From: CAIZGX01 sp964385405
Lineage (GTDB): Bacteria; Bacteroidota; Bacteroidia; Flavobacteriales_D; Sanyastnellaceae
Direction of reading: 5' to 3'
DNA: 64,000 nucleotides
Assembly (NCBI GenBank): GCA_964385405.1
Contig: CAYLOT010000013.1
Location: 4,720 to 68,719, forward strand
Part shown: one piece after another, positions 8,628 to 16,896 of the stretch
Numbering within the stretch: position 1 is the stretch's first letter
How the letters are laid out: the number at the start of each line of letters is the position of its first letter
Notes under the pieces: generated by a model
Told to the model about the DNA's origin: nothing
Databases searched by the model: none
The model's input: only the letters and a program-made list of their open reading frames with translations
Program-made: the position numbers and the translations under genes

Positions 8628-11141
8628 ATGTGGGCAAAAATTGCTGCTTTTATTCTTCGTAACCGTATTCTACTCGGAGTTATTACACTGGCTATAACTG
8701 CTTTCATGGGATGGGAGGCGCGAAATGTGCGCATGAGTTATAAGTTTTCCGGAGTCTTACCTCAAGATGATCCTACTTACATTGAATATCAGGCATTTAC
8801 GAAACAATTTTCTGAAGACGGCAATGTTATGGTAGTTGGATTGAACGACCCAGAGATTTGGGAACTTCAAAACTTCATTGCATTAAAGGAATTGGGTAAC
8901 AGCCTAAAGAAAATTACAGTTCCAGTAGATACGCTCATTAACGGTGTGAAAACAACCGTTCAACGCAACGTTGTTGATTCAGTCTTTTCGATCGCACATT
9001 GCTATGAAATGTACGCTGATACTACCGAAGAGCGCTTTCGCTTTCGACATATTTCAGATGGAAATCTAGGTTCTCAAGAACAATTAGATTCAGTAAAGCA
9101 AAAGATTCAATCGCTTCCTTTTTACGACGGCTTATTATACAAGTCGAAGTCAGACGCAACACTCATGATGGTTTTTGTTAACGGAAAACTTTTCAATTCT
9201 GAATTCAGAGGAAATGCTGTAGAACAGATTGTTGAGAAAGTCAATCAGTTTTCGAAAGACACGTATATCAAAACGTACATATCTGGACTTCCATTTATAA
9301 GAACCCAGATGACTGCCAAGGTAAAAGCTGAATTGAAGTTTTTCACCTTGCTCTCACTGCTTGTAAGCGCCGTGTTGCTTTTCATCTTCTTTAGAAGTGT
9401 TCGTGCTGTGGTTGTCTGTATGGTTATTATTGGAATCGGGGTAATCGTGTCAATGGGAACCATTGCGCTGTTCGACTATCCGATTACCATGCTTATGGGA
9501 CTTATTCCTCCTTTGATGATTGTCATTGGTGTTCCCAACTGCATTTACCTTCTTACGAAATACCATCAGGAGTTTATTCGTCACGGTAGTAAGATGCGTG
9601 CCATGACACGCGTAATTCAAAAAGTTGGAGAGGCTGCGTTCATGATTAACGCCACGACTGCCGTTGGTTTTGCTACATTTATTTTTGTTGAAAGTGATTT
9701 GCTCAAGCAATTCGGGGTTATCTCTGCCTTGAACAGCATGCTTATGTTCTTCATTTCATTGATTGCCTTCCCAATTTTATTCTCTTACACAGCAGCTCCG
9801 AAAGCGCGTCATCTGAAGCACCTCGACATGCGTTGGTTGTATCACACACTCGAGAATTTGGTGAAGATGATTACCAAGAACAGAGGAATCATTTATTTCG
9901 TGACAGTTGTGGTTACAGCATTAAGTTTTTACGGAATGACTCTAGTGAAAACAACTGGGAACATTGTCGATGATTTGCCAGATGACGACCGTGTGATAAC
10001 GGATTTACATTGGTTTGAAAAGCACTTCGACGGTGTTATGCCTTTCGAGATAATGGTTGAGGCGAAGCGTGGAAAGATTACCAATCCGAAGACCATCGCA
10101 CGTATTGATTCGTTGCAAGATGTGATGGATACGCTGCCAGGTGTTTCAACAAAAATTTCTCGATCGCTTTCAATTGCAGATGCGATTAAGTTCGCTAAGC
10201 AGGCTTTTTACGATGGCGATCCTGAATATTATGATTTAATTAGTCGTGGCGAACAGCAATTCATTGGACCTTATTTCGAGCAATCAGACAGCGCTGCGGA
10301 AAACTCGAATGCCTCAAAATATTCGAATACCTTCTTAGACGATTCATTAAAGAAAACGCGCATTACTGCCCAGGTTGCTGATATAGGAACCCTAGCTATG
10401 GATTCGTTGTTAAACACGCTTCGTCCTGAAGTGACCAACCTTTTTCCAGACAGCTTGTACAGTGTGACAATGACTGGAACAAGCATTGTATTTTTGAAGG
10501 GAACCACTTATTTGGTGAACAATTTATTTTCGAGTTTGCTCTTCGCAGTTGGGGTGATTTGCTTGCTCATGTGGGTGATGTTCCGCAGTTTGCGCATGTT
10601 GCTTATTTCCCTTGTGCCAAATCTGATTCCTCAGTTCATTACTGCCGGCTGCATGGGATTCTTCGACATTCCATTGAAGCCTTCGACCATATTGGTGTTT
10701 AGTATTGCATTCGGAATTACGGTAGACAATACCATTCATTTCTTAGCCAAGTATCGTCAGGAATTGCGTGAACACAATTGGAACATTAAGCTTTCTGTGC
10801 TTTCTGCCGTAAAAGACACCGGAGCAAGTATACTCTTCACTTCTATAGTATTGTTCTTCGGATTTGGAATTTTCGTGTTCTCAGAGTTCGATGGAACGCG
10901 AGCATTGGGTATACTTACAGCACTGACCTTGTTCACGGCTATGTTAACGAATTTGATTGTGCTTCCGGCAATGTTGCTATCTTTAGAGCATCACCTGAGC
11001 ACGAAAGCGTTCGCAGAACCATTCATTCAGGTTATTGACGAAGAAGATGATCTTTCATACGAAGCTTGGAGAATGCAAAGCGTAGATCCGACACTTCCAG
11101 ATGAAAGTTTAAGCGGAGATTCGGAAGAGAATAAAGCTTAA
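8628..11141 (+). CDS. RND superfamily (MMPL-type) exporter
   Basis: An 837-residue inner-membrane transporter with the two-fold RND layout. TM1 (ILLGVITLAITAFMG) is followed by a large periplasmic loop and a five-helix bundle. TM7 (IIYFVTVVVTALSFYG) precedes a second loop and a second bundle. The pseudo-symmetric helices IVIGVPNCIYLLTKY and IAFGITVDNTIHFLAKY match the sterol-sensing-like segment of MMPL/HpnN-type proteins. I start at the ATG at 8628 (MWAKIAAFILRNR); an in-frame TTG at 8607 would add seven residues. The cytoplasmic tail is acidic. It stands alone, divergent from gdhA, and the substrate is unknown. Its stop overlaps a convergent small gene by 4 bases. Confidence 0.88.
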   Translation: MWAKIAAFILRNRILLGVITLAITAFMGWEARNVRMSYKFSGVLPQDDPTYIEYQAFTKQFSEDGNVMVVGLNDPEIWELQNFIALKELGNSLKKITVPVDTLINGVKTTVQRNVVDSVFSIAHCYEMYADTTEERFRFRHISDGNLGSQEQLDSVKQKIQSLPFYDGLLYKSKSDATLMMVFVNGKLFNSEFRGNAVEQIVEKVNQFSKDTYIKTYISGLPFIRTQMTAKVKAELKFFTLLSLLVSAVLLFIFFRSVRAVVVCMVIIGIGVIVSMGTIALFDYPITMLMGLIPPLMIVIGVPNCIYLLTKYHQEFIRHGSKMRAMTRVIQKVGEAAFMINATTAVGFATFIFVESDLLKQFGVISALNSMLMFFISLIAFPILFSYTAAPKARHLKHLDMRWLYHTLENLVKMITKNRGIIYFVTVVVTALSFYGMTLVKTTGNIVDDLPDDDRVITDLHWFEKHFDGVMPFEIMVEAKRGKITNPKTIARIDSLQDVMDTLPGVSTKISRSLSIADAIKFAKQAFYDGDPEYYDLISRGEQQFIGPYFEQSDSAAENSNASKYSNTFLDDSLKKTRITAQVADIGTLAMDSLLNTLRPEVTNLFPDSLYSVTMTGTSIVFLKGTTYLVNNLFSSLLFAVGVICLLMWVMFRSLRMLLISLVPNLIPQFITAGCMGFFDIPLKPSTILVFSIAFGITVDNTIHFLAKYRQELREHNWNIKLSVLSAVKDTGASILFTSIVLFFGFGIFVFSEFDGTRALGILTALTLFTAMLTNLIVLPAMLLSLEHHLSTKAFAEPFIQVIDEEDDLSYEAWRMQSVDPTLPDESLSGDSEENKA

Positions 11142-11320
11142 GACCAATTCGCTTCTTCTAAGACTTGGTTGACGCTCTCTTCCAAAGCATTCAATTCGTT
11201 TACGACTTTACTCAGTGAATCTGCAGATACGAGTTGATTCGACCCTTTCCATGAAGAAACTACAGCGTTCACTTTATGAATTGCATCTTGAATCCGCGCC
11301 TTCGATTGCTTCAAATTCAT
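11138..11320 (-). CDS. Small coiled-coil protein, function unknown
   Basis: A 60-residue helical protein (MNLKQSKARIQDAIHKVN...) with heptad-like spacing of hydrophobic residues (VVNELNALEESVNQVLEEA). It has no signal peptide or membrane segment. The stop overlaps the convergent exporter gene by 4 bases. Other convergent pairs in this window do the same, which supports it as a real gene, but its small size leaves doubt. No family recognised. Confidence 0.45.
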   Translation of the reverse strand: MNLKQSKARIQDAIHKVNAVVSSWKGSNQLVSADSLSKVVNELNALEESVNQVLEEANWS

Positions 11321-12026
11321 TGTTCTAACATCTGAATCGCCATAGTTGGTATTCGATTATTAATATTCAGCATCAACTTCAAGGGAAGTAACTATACAAC
11401 CACTTTTGATGACTCAGGACATTGAGATAACACTAAATGATACGAACCACTGAAATATTATTACATACAATATTAAAAAATTGGAAATACCAGGTCTATC
11501 CAAATACAGGCTCGGTAAAACTAATAATATTTTTTACCACTGCTTGAATAGTTGGTTATAAATGAGCCAAATTCTCCAGGCAGCACCGCCTTTCAGTGTT
11601 TTGCCTGCATATGCACCTGAGGTCAAATCTCTGATAGTCGTATTTTTGCAGGCTAAATTATTCAAAGTCAAATTACTCTTGCGATAGATAAATACGGAAG
11701 TGATTTCAATACAACTTCTACAGCGCCTAAATACTTGAGCCTGAAATTCGTCGAAATAGAATAATTCACTTTGAAATTTTACATAACTAAAAATTAATCA
11801 TTGAAATCTGCTGTATGGCCACAATTGTTGCTTTCTTTTTCCAAGGAATGTAACTCAGATACCTCCGCTCGAGCAGCAACCCTCATTATGATGAAAAAAA
11901 TTAATTTTTCTGGATAATATCTGCAATTAAAAATATAAATCACAAAAAACTCCTTTTAAACAATATTGTTTATAAATGTGCACCAAAAAAAAGAAATAAA
12001 TTCAACGGATATTTTTACTTCGCACA
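11321..12026. other. 706-base AT-rich stretch without a convincing gene
   Basis: Base composition is visibly more AT-rich than in the flanking housekeeping genes. The only notable coding-like signal is a minus-strand frame, open from 11797 to a TAA at 11534-11536 (87 codons), that has no ATG. It could encode residues such as LTSGAYAGKTLKGGAAW and may be a gene remnant. No tRNA, CRISPR, insertion-sequence ends or strong hairpins were found. The region just before 12027 is very A/T-rich and ends in a weak -7-like TTACTTCG at 12015-12022. Confidence 0.5.
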
Positions 12027-13109
12027 ATGAATATTTCAGATGATATGAATGAGGTTTCAATTAAATTTCCCTCATGGAAAGAAATTGCAAACGAATATTG
12101 TAAATGCGAGCTTGGGGCGGAAACTTCCCATTCAATTATTACCATTATTGATTCAAAATTTGAACTAATACAAAGTCTTATTGATTCGAACCACCCTGCA
12201 GTTGCATTAAAGATTTTGGCAGACGCAGAGGGAAGCTATGTTAAAGGGAAATCATATGAGTCAATTATCGAATATCTCGAGAACACAAAACTCGGAGTTA
12301 ACGAATTTCAAACTATTTATAGTACAAAGGAACAGAAGTACATATTTGTTGGAAACACATTATCATCCATAATTGGCATAGAACCAGACGAGTTTACAAT
12401 TGAGTCATTCCTCGGATTTGCACAAGACAACTTCATTCACCCTGAAGACTTGCCTCATGTTGTCCGTTATGCGGGAATAGCATATACTGTATTATGCTTG
12501 CCCTGCTTTACATTTAAGGTGAATCAAGATCATTACAAGGTAAAATTTAGATCACTTTTTCCGAAAAGTAGAATCGAATCAATTCAAAAACAAATTTTAA
12601 GTATAGAAAAAAAATCATTTTTAACAATAAATGAATCCCAAAGTGATTTGACGTTTCCAAATCTACATTTTGACTTTTGGTCAGTGAGGACTGATGATGT
12701 TTCTGATATTGTTAGTGCTCGGTTTGTCTCGGACTTTACTCAAACAGAACAAATGAACTGCATTGCTTTCATTTTGAATGCTGCATTATTGAACTTTCCC
12801 ATAAAATATCTCATGCTTCTGCACGAACGTCAATATACTGATAGAAATAAAGATGTTGCTGTTAATGTGAACAACCAAATTAGAGAAAACACGTGTTTAA
12901 AATCAAACATAACTGAACAGCAAGTTGGAGATTATTTTTCAAAAACAATTAGAAAAAAAATTGGAGAGACATTCAACAAATGGAGTCAGTCAATTGGACG
13001 TGAAAATCCCTTATCCGAGCCACAAGCCATCCACCAAGCACAAAAGCTAGGGCTGCTGCCAATTCCCGAGAAAATTAAGACTTTGATCTACTCGAGGGTG
13101 GGAGAATAA
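12027..13109 (+). CDS. PAS-like domain protein without an obvious output domain
   Basis: A 360-residue cytoplasmic protein. Residues about 105-150 (YIFVGNTLSSIIGIEPDEF ... FIHPEDLPHVVRYAG) carry the PAS-fold signature seen in flavobacterial PAS-LuxR regulators, including the I-H-P-E-D-L motif. Those regulators normally end in a LuxR helix-turn-helix. Here the C-terminus (IHQAQKLGLLPIPEKIKTLIYSRVGE) does not show one clearly. Codon use is AT-rich compared with neighbours, suggesting acquisition by transfer. The XRE regulator gene begins 47 bases downstream on the same strand, so they may form one unit. Function unknown; a signalling role is inferred from the PAS-like segment. Confidence 0.6.
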   Translation: MNISDDMNEVSIKFPSWKEIANEYCKCELGAETSHSIITIIDSKFELIQSLIDSNHPAVALKILADAEGSYVKGKSYESIIEYLENTKLGVNEFQTIYSTKEQKYIFVGNTLSSIIGIEPDEFTIESFLGFAQDNFIHPEDLPHVVRYAGIAYTVLCLPCFTFKVNQDHYKVKFRSLFPKSRIESIQKQILSIEKKSFLTINESQSDLTFPNLHFDFWSVRTDDVSDIVSARFVSDFTQTEQMNCIAFILNAALLNFPIKYLMLLHERQYTDRNKDVAVNVNNQIRENTCLKSNITEQQVGDYFSKTIRKKIGETFNKWSQSIGRENPLSEPQAIHQAQKLGLLPIPEKIKTLIYSRVGE

Positions 13110-13156
13110 TTTTTTTTCGAAAATTTCGAAAAACAACTTTCGGGGTGTTTTGAAAG

Positions 13157-13612
13157 ATGAGATTTGGAAAAACTAAAACCAAATCTCTCATGAAAACTTT
13201 TATCAGAAACACAAACTACCCTAAGCTTAAACAACTTAGAATGCTGTATTCTTTCAAACAAGAATACATCGCCGATCAACTCGGCATCTCCCAGTCGGAA
13301 TACAGCAGACTCGAAAACGGACAACGCCACGTTAAAATCGAAGACTTCAAAAAACTCGCGTCACTTTATAGAGTGAATCCTTCGCTTCTCATGGTCTCGG
13401 AAGCATACGCTCATGTTGATGTTGAAAAGATAAAAGCCGAAGTCATCGAAGAGACAAATGCCATTACCAAACGCATGATGGAAGAAAACGCCATCCTTCA
13501 ATCGAGACTCGATGAGTCCATTCAAACCACTCAATCACTCCTCAAAGCCATTGCAGAATTGCAAACTAAAAAGCCACGAATCACGCATGATATTTTCACT
13601 TCAGAAAAATAA
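13157..13612 (+). CDS. XRE-family DNA-binding regulator with coiled-coil tail
   Basis: A 151-residue protein (139 if the second ATG at 13193 is used). A helix-turn-helix of the XRE/Cro type spans about residues 22-77: LKQLRMLYSFKQEYIADQLG, then ISQSEYSRLENGQRHVKIED, LKKLASLYRV-type. The recognition helix is SQSEYSRLENG. The C-terminal half (KIKAEVIEETNAITKRMMEE...) is a predicted coiled coil, probably for dimerisation. It lies 47 bases after the PAS-like gene and before a strong terminator. Its target is unknown; autoregulation of the accessory patch is a guess. Confidence 0.8.
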   Translation: MRFGKTKTKSLMKTFIRNTNYPKLKQLRMLYSFKQEYIADQLGISQSEYSRLENGQRHVKIEDFKKLASLYRVNPSLLMVSEAYAHVDVEKIKAEVIEETNAITKRMMEENAILQSRLDESIQTTQSLLKAIAELQTKKPRITHDIFTSEK

Positions 13613-13689
13613 TCAGTCAATCTGTCCCAATAATACAACCAAGCTAATGATTAATGTACATTCATAATCTCCGTGGTTTTTTTGAGAGG

Positions 13690-13710
13690 AAGGGCCATTT
13701 GGCCCTTTTT
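13690..13710 (+). terminator. Rho-independent terminator after the XRE gene
   Basis: Stem AAGGGCC / GGCCCTT (13690-13696 and 13701-13707) with loop ATTT, then a T run to 13710. It lies between the convergent XRE and TIGR02757 genes and could also serve the minus strand weakly. Confidence 0.75.
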
Positions 13711-14486
13711 CATTCTTCAAATCCAGCTTCCGATAAGCCGAACAAAGCGAAATCGTATTTCACAGGATCAGCAGAATCGTACATCCGAAGATTCAAATCC
13801 AATTCCTCAACCGCCTTCCAATCCGATTGGGTGCGCGACAAAAGTCCGAACATTCGAGCCGTTCTTCCTGAATGAACATCCAACGGTATAGACAACAGTG
13901 ATGGAGAGATGCCCTTCCACATTCCAAAATCAACACCCCGTTTGTCTGCGCGAACCATCCAACGCAAGAACATGTTTATGCGTTTGGCGGTACTGTTTCG
14001 TTCCGGACTAGCAACATGCTTCCAAGCGCGATGAGCTTCATTCCCAATAAATTTATTTCTGAAAAACTCAATGCCTTCCTTCGAATTACCCAATGAAAAT
14101 CCTTCAGTAAAAACGCCTTCCATTCCTCCTTCTTCCACATACATTCTTCGCAAAGACTGCACAAAAAACGCTACGTCTTCTTTCATAAACGTCCGATGAA
14201 TAGAAGGTTTCCAACTTTTAAAATCTTCCGGGTGCGCATTCAAAACAAAATCAAAAGGCGAACGATCCATGTAATCCATGAGCCTATTCGCACTGACCAA
14301 AATAGATTTTCGATTGCCCCAACTGATGGTGGCGGTCAGAAAAGCAGCAATCTCGATGTCTTCTTTCTTCGTGAATGAATGCGGAATGCTAATCGGATCT
14401 TCTTCAATGAAAGACTTACGATTGTACTTATCCACCGACCGTTCTAGCGCTTCGCGCAATTCCTCATTTACCTCCCGTGAATGCAT
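13710..14486 (-). CDS. TIGR02757 (DUF2400) family protein
   Basis: A 258-residue protein using the ATG at 14486 (MHSREVNEELREALERSV...). Longer in-frame starts up to 14603 would lie wholly inside the upstream gene. Seen: the family-typical N-terminal stretch FIEEDPISIPHSFTKKEDIEIAAFLTATISWGNR, split as DPISIPHSF and FLTATISWGNR. The C-terminal part has RWMVRADKRGVDFGMWK and IPLDVHSGRTARMFGLL, which resembles the HhH-GPD/DNA-glycosylase fold in layout. Conserved in Bacteroidota, with no established activity that I know. The start lies inside the DUF4159 gene (23-base overlap), so the genes are translationally coupled. Confidence 0.8.
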   Translation of the reverse strand: MHSREVNEELREALERSVDKYNRKSFIEEDPISIPHSFTKKEDIEIAAFLTATISWGNRKSILVSANRLMDYMDRSPFDFVLNAHPEDFKSWKPSIHRTFMKEDVAFFVQSLRRMYVEEGGMEGVFTEGFSLGNSKEGIEFFRNKFIGNEAHRAWKHVASPERNSTAKRINMFLRWMVRADKRGVDFGMWKGISPSLLSIPLDVHSGRTARMFGLLSRTQSDWKAVEELDLNLRMYDSADPVKYDFALFGLSEAGFEE

Positions 14487-15129
14487 ATTGCAAGAGATTC
14501 GCTCCCATTTGAAAAGCCCTGATGCGTGCCGCTTCCGAGTCCTTGTGTACATTCGAATCTTCCCAGCCGTCTCCCAAATCACATTCGTAATCATAGAAAA
14601 CAACTAACCGATTGTCTATAAAAATTCCCAATCCTTGCGGTGCTTTGTTATCGTGCTCATGAATCTTCGGTAAGCCTGAATTGAATTCGTATTTCTGATG
14701 ATAAACGGGGTGTCCAAAAGGTATCTCTTCGAAATCGGCATCTGGAAAAACCTTCTTCATTTCCTTTCGAATGAATTTGTCCAATCCATAATTATCTGAA
14801 ATGTGTAAGAAGCCTCCACTCATTAAATAAATTCTCAAATTCTCTGCATCAGCAGCTGAAAAAACAACATTACCGTGACCGGTCATGTGCACGAACGGAT
14901 AGTTGAACAACTCCGTGCTTCCCACTTCCACATAAGGTGTTTCTTTCGCAATGTTCATCTTCAATTCGCGATTCACAAAGGAGACCAAATTGGGTAAACT
15001 TGTTGGATTTGCATAATAATCTCCACCGCCCTTGTACTTCAACACAGCAATCTGATACGATTGGCTGAATGCCGCAATTGCCAAGGCATTCAAACAAAAA
15101 ATCACAAAACTTTTTTTCACAACTTCCAT
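14464..15129 (-). CDS. DUF4159 domain protein, exported
   Basis: A 221-residue protein with a signal peptide (FVIFCLNALAIAAFSQ). The body matches the DUF4159 family: YQIAVLKYKGGGDYYANPTS near the mature N-terminus, FVHMTGHGNVVFS, LRIYLMSGGFLHISDNYG, IPFGHPVYHQKYEF and VVFYDYECDLGDGWED. The family has a flavodoxin/GATase-like fold and no proven function. An alternative GTG start three codons in is possible. It is preceded 3 bases upstream by pabA/trpG and overlaps TIGR02757 downstream, so these form one unit. Confidence 0.8.
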   Translation of the reverse strand: MEVVKKSFVIFCLNALAIAAFSQSYQIAVLKYKGGGDYYANPTSLPNLVSFVNRELKMNIAKETPYVEVGSTELFNYPFVHMTGHGNVVFSAADAENLRIYLMSGGFLHISDNYGLDKFIRKEMKKVFPDADFEEIPFGHPVYHQKYEFNSGLPKIHEHDNKAPQGLGIFIDNRLVVFYDYECDLGDGWEDSNVHKDSEAARIRAFQMGANLLQYAFTGGK

Positions 15130-15132
15130 ATT

Positions 15133-15714
15133 CTAAATTGAATTAATCCAGTTTCGCATCATCTCCATTCCTTCTTTCGTCAACACCGATTCGGGGTGAA
15201 ACTGAACAGCCATTAAAGGTAATGCTTTGTGCTGAATACCCATTATCCAACCGTTCGTATTCCGCGCTGTTACTTCGAATGAAGGAGGAAGAAATTCATT
15301 GTCTACAATCCAACTGTGGTAATGTCCTACTTCAAATTCTTTCGGCAATCCTTCAAACAAAACAGAAGGTTGAATTTGATTTACTGTGGTTGAAGTTCCG
15401 TGCAAGACTTGATCTAAATTCTTCAACTTACCTCCGTCGTGAAGGGCCATTGCCTGACATCCTAAACAAATTCCCAACATCGGAATTCGAGTCCAAAACT
15501 CAGCAATAAACTTCATTAACTCGCCCGATTCTTCGGGCAATCCAGGGCCCGGAGAGAGCACAACCGCATCGTAATTCAAAACTTCATTCCAAGGAATTTC
15601 ATTGTTGCGAACTACGCGAACTTGTGCGCCCAAGGCCTCGCAATAATGCACCAAGTTGAACGTGAACGAATCGAAATTGTCTACGAATAATATGTTCTTG
15701 TTTGGTTGTTCCAC
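15133..15714 (-). CDS. pabA: Anthranilate/aminodeoxychorismate synthase, glutamine amidotransferase subunit
   Basis: Supplies ammonia from glutamine to the chorismate-using partner in folate (PabB) or tryptophan (TrpE) synthesis. Its 193 residues form a class I glutamine amidotransferase: DNFDSFTFNLVHY at the N-terminus, LSPGPGLPEESG, the nucleophile loop MLGICLGCQAM, and AVQFHPESVLT with the catalytic His/Glu. No trp or other pab genes are in the window, so PabA versus TrpG cannot be settled from context. Confidence 0.9.
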   Translation of the reverse strand: MEQPNKNILFVDNFDSFTFNLVHYCEALGAQVRVVRNNEIPWNEVLNYDAVVLSPGPGLPEESGELMKFIAEFWTRIPMLGICLGCQAMALHDGGKLKNLDQVLHGTSTTVNQIQPSVLFEGLPKEFEVGHYHSWIVDNEFLPPSFEVTARNTNGWIMGIQHKALPLMAVQFHPESVLTKEGMEMMRNWINSI

Positions 15715-15754
15715 CTTTTATGTCGAAGTTTGAAAAAACAACGCAACATTACGA

Positions 15755-16135
15755 ATGAAAACCGCAATTGAATCAAAAAAAGTACCTGCGCCTATTGGTC
15801 CATACAGTCAAGCTATTGTAGCCAACGGCATGGTCTTTACCAGCGGACAAATTGCAATTGACCCGAATTCGGGTGAATACACACCCAGCCCAATTGAAGC
15901 GGAAGCTGAATTAGTAATGCAAAATCTTGAAGCGCTACTTGAGGCTTCAGGCGCCGATTTCAGTAGTGTTGTGAAGACGAGCATATTCTTACAAAGCATG
16001 TCAGACTTCGCTGCTGTAAATGCAGTTTATTCAAAATATATGGTGGCTCCATTTCCTGCCAGAGAAACAATAGAAGTGGCGCAACTTCCAAAAAGTGCCA
16101 AGGTTGAAATAAGCATGATCGCAATTGTAAAATAA
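15755..16135 (+). CDS. ridA: RidA family reactive-intermediate deaminase
   Basis: Hydrolyses reactive enamine/imine intermediates made by PLP enzymes such as threonine dehydratase; cytoplasmic trimer. The 126-residue length is normal. Seen: PAPIGPYSQAI near the N-terminus, VFTSGQIAID, VVKTSIFLQSMSDFAAVN, and the active-site region PFPARETIEVAQLPKSAKVEISMIA, with the conserved Arg that binds the substrate carboxylate. The stop codon overlaps the start of a 52-codon gene (TAATG), so the two are probably read together. Confidence 0.93.
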   Translation: MKTAIESKKVPAPIGPYSQAIVANGMVFTSGQIAIDPNSGEYTPSPIEAEAELVMQNLEALLEASGADFSSVVKTSIFLQSMSDFAAVNAVYSKYMVAPFPARETIEVAQLPKSAKVEISMIAIVK

Positions 16136-16293
16136 TGATATTAAAAAAAATCCTCCACTATCTGAACCCCTTGAATCTATTTAAAAAAGAGCAAGGCGAC
16201 ATTAACCTACGCATGATGCACGGGATTAATAAAATTTCAATCTTAGTGTTTGTCGTGGCGTTAATCGTTTTGGTTATTCGTTGGATGAAGTAA
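16135..16293 (+). CDS. 52-residue single-span membrane protein (DUF6728-like)
   Basis: The frame starts at ATG 16135, whose A is the last base of the ridA stop codon, and ends at 16293, directly against the convergent gldD stop. The N-terminal part is amphipathic and basic (MILKKILHYLNPLNLFKKEQ). It is followed by NLRMMHGINK and a single TM helix ISILVFVVALIVLVIRW ending in MK. The layout resembles the small Bacteroidota family DUF6728, judged from memory and not searched. Tight coupling to ridA and the exact fit between two genes support a real gene. Function unknown. Confidence 0.65.
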   Translation: MILKKILHYLNPLNLFKKEQGDINLRMMHGINKISILVFVVALIVLVIRWMK

Positions 16294-16896
16294 TTACTTC
16301 CAACGCATGGTTTCAATCATGTGTACTACATCTTGACGCATGAAGTTCAAGCACGGAGCCAACGAATCTGCGTTCGGTTTGTTGCGGAAGTATAAGACGC
16401 CACGTAGAAAATGATTCACACTGTCGGTTACAAAAAACTGCAGCTGTGAAGCGGCGTCTCCTTCCAAATCGTAAATAATTCCATACATCTTCGTAGAATC
16501 TATTCGCACTTGGGTGCGGCCTATAGCGGTGGCTTTCACCTCATGCATAAGCGTAAAATCGTATGCCTTTGAAACATGCTTTTCTAAGTCGTTGTTCACC
16601 GGAAAATAAGAGCAATAAACAGTTGCGCGCAGGCGAGGAACAAGAAGGTTGAACCAACATCCCGTGTTTCCATCTTCCGCAGGAACATTCTCAATCTTCG
16701 CGTAGTTGGGGACTTCAAACGTAACCGGACATTGACTTTCGTAAGCGGTATATTTTTTTTCTGGAAGATCAATTCGGAAATAAGACTTCTTTCTTGGAAC
16801 AGCAGTCTCTTCAGCAAAGAAAAAATAATACGCTCCAATTGCAGTCAACAAAACTGTTGCTCCAAGAAGAATCCAACGTCTGTACTTTTTAAACAT
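16294..16896 (-). CDS. gldD: Gliding motility / T9SS protein GldD
   Basis: A component required for gliding and type IX secretion in Bacteroidota. The 200-residue length fits. Characteristic sequence: KSYFRIDLPEKKYTAYESQCPVTFEVP, split as YFRIDLPEKKY and CPVTFEVPNYAKI, then CWFNLLVPRLRATVYCSYFP, DFTLMHEVKATAI, DSVNHFLRGVLYF and MRQDVVHMIETMRW. Described GldD proteins are lipoproteins. Here the N-terminus (WILLGATVLLTAIGAYYFFF) has no cysteine and looks like an uncleaved membrane anchor. It overlaps gldE by 8 bases, and the order mutY-ssb-gldE-gldD is the standard flavobacterial one. Confidence 0.92.
   Translation of the reverse strand: MFKKYRRWILLGATVLLTAIGAYYFFFAEETAVPRKKSYFRIDLPEKKYTAYESQCPVTFEVPNYAKIENVPAEDGNTGCWFNLLVPRLRATVYCSYFPVNNDLEKHVSKAYDFTLMHEVKATAIGRTQVRIDSTKMYGIIYDLEGDAASQLQFFVTDSVNHFLRGVLYFRNKPNADSLAPCLNFMRQDVVHMIETMRWK

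Noticed and set aside
8513..8734. N-terminal extension of glutamate dehydrogenase by 74 residues
   Set aside because: It runs antisense through the start and first TM helix of the divergent exporter, lies beyond the gdhA promoter boxes, and the ATG at 8512 gives the normal family length.
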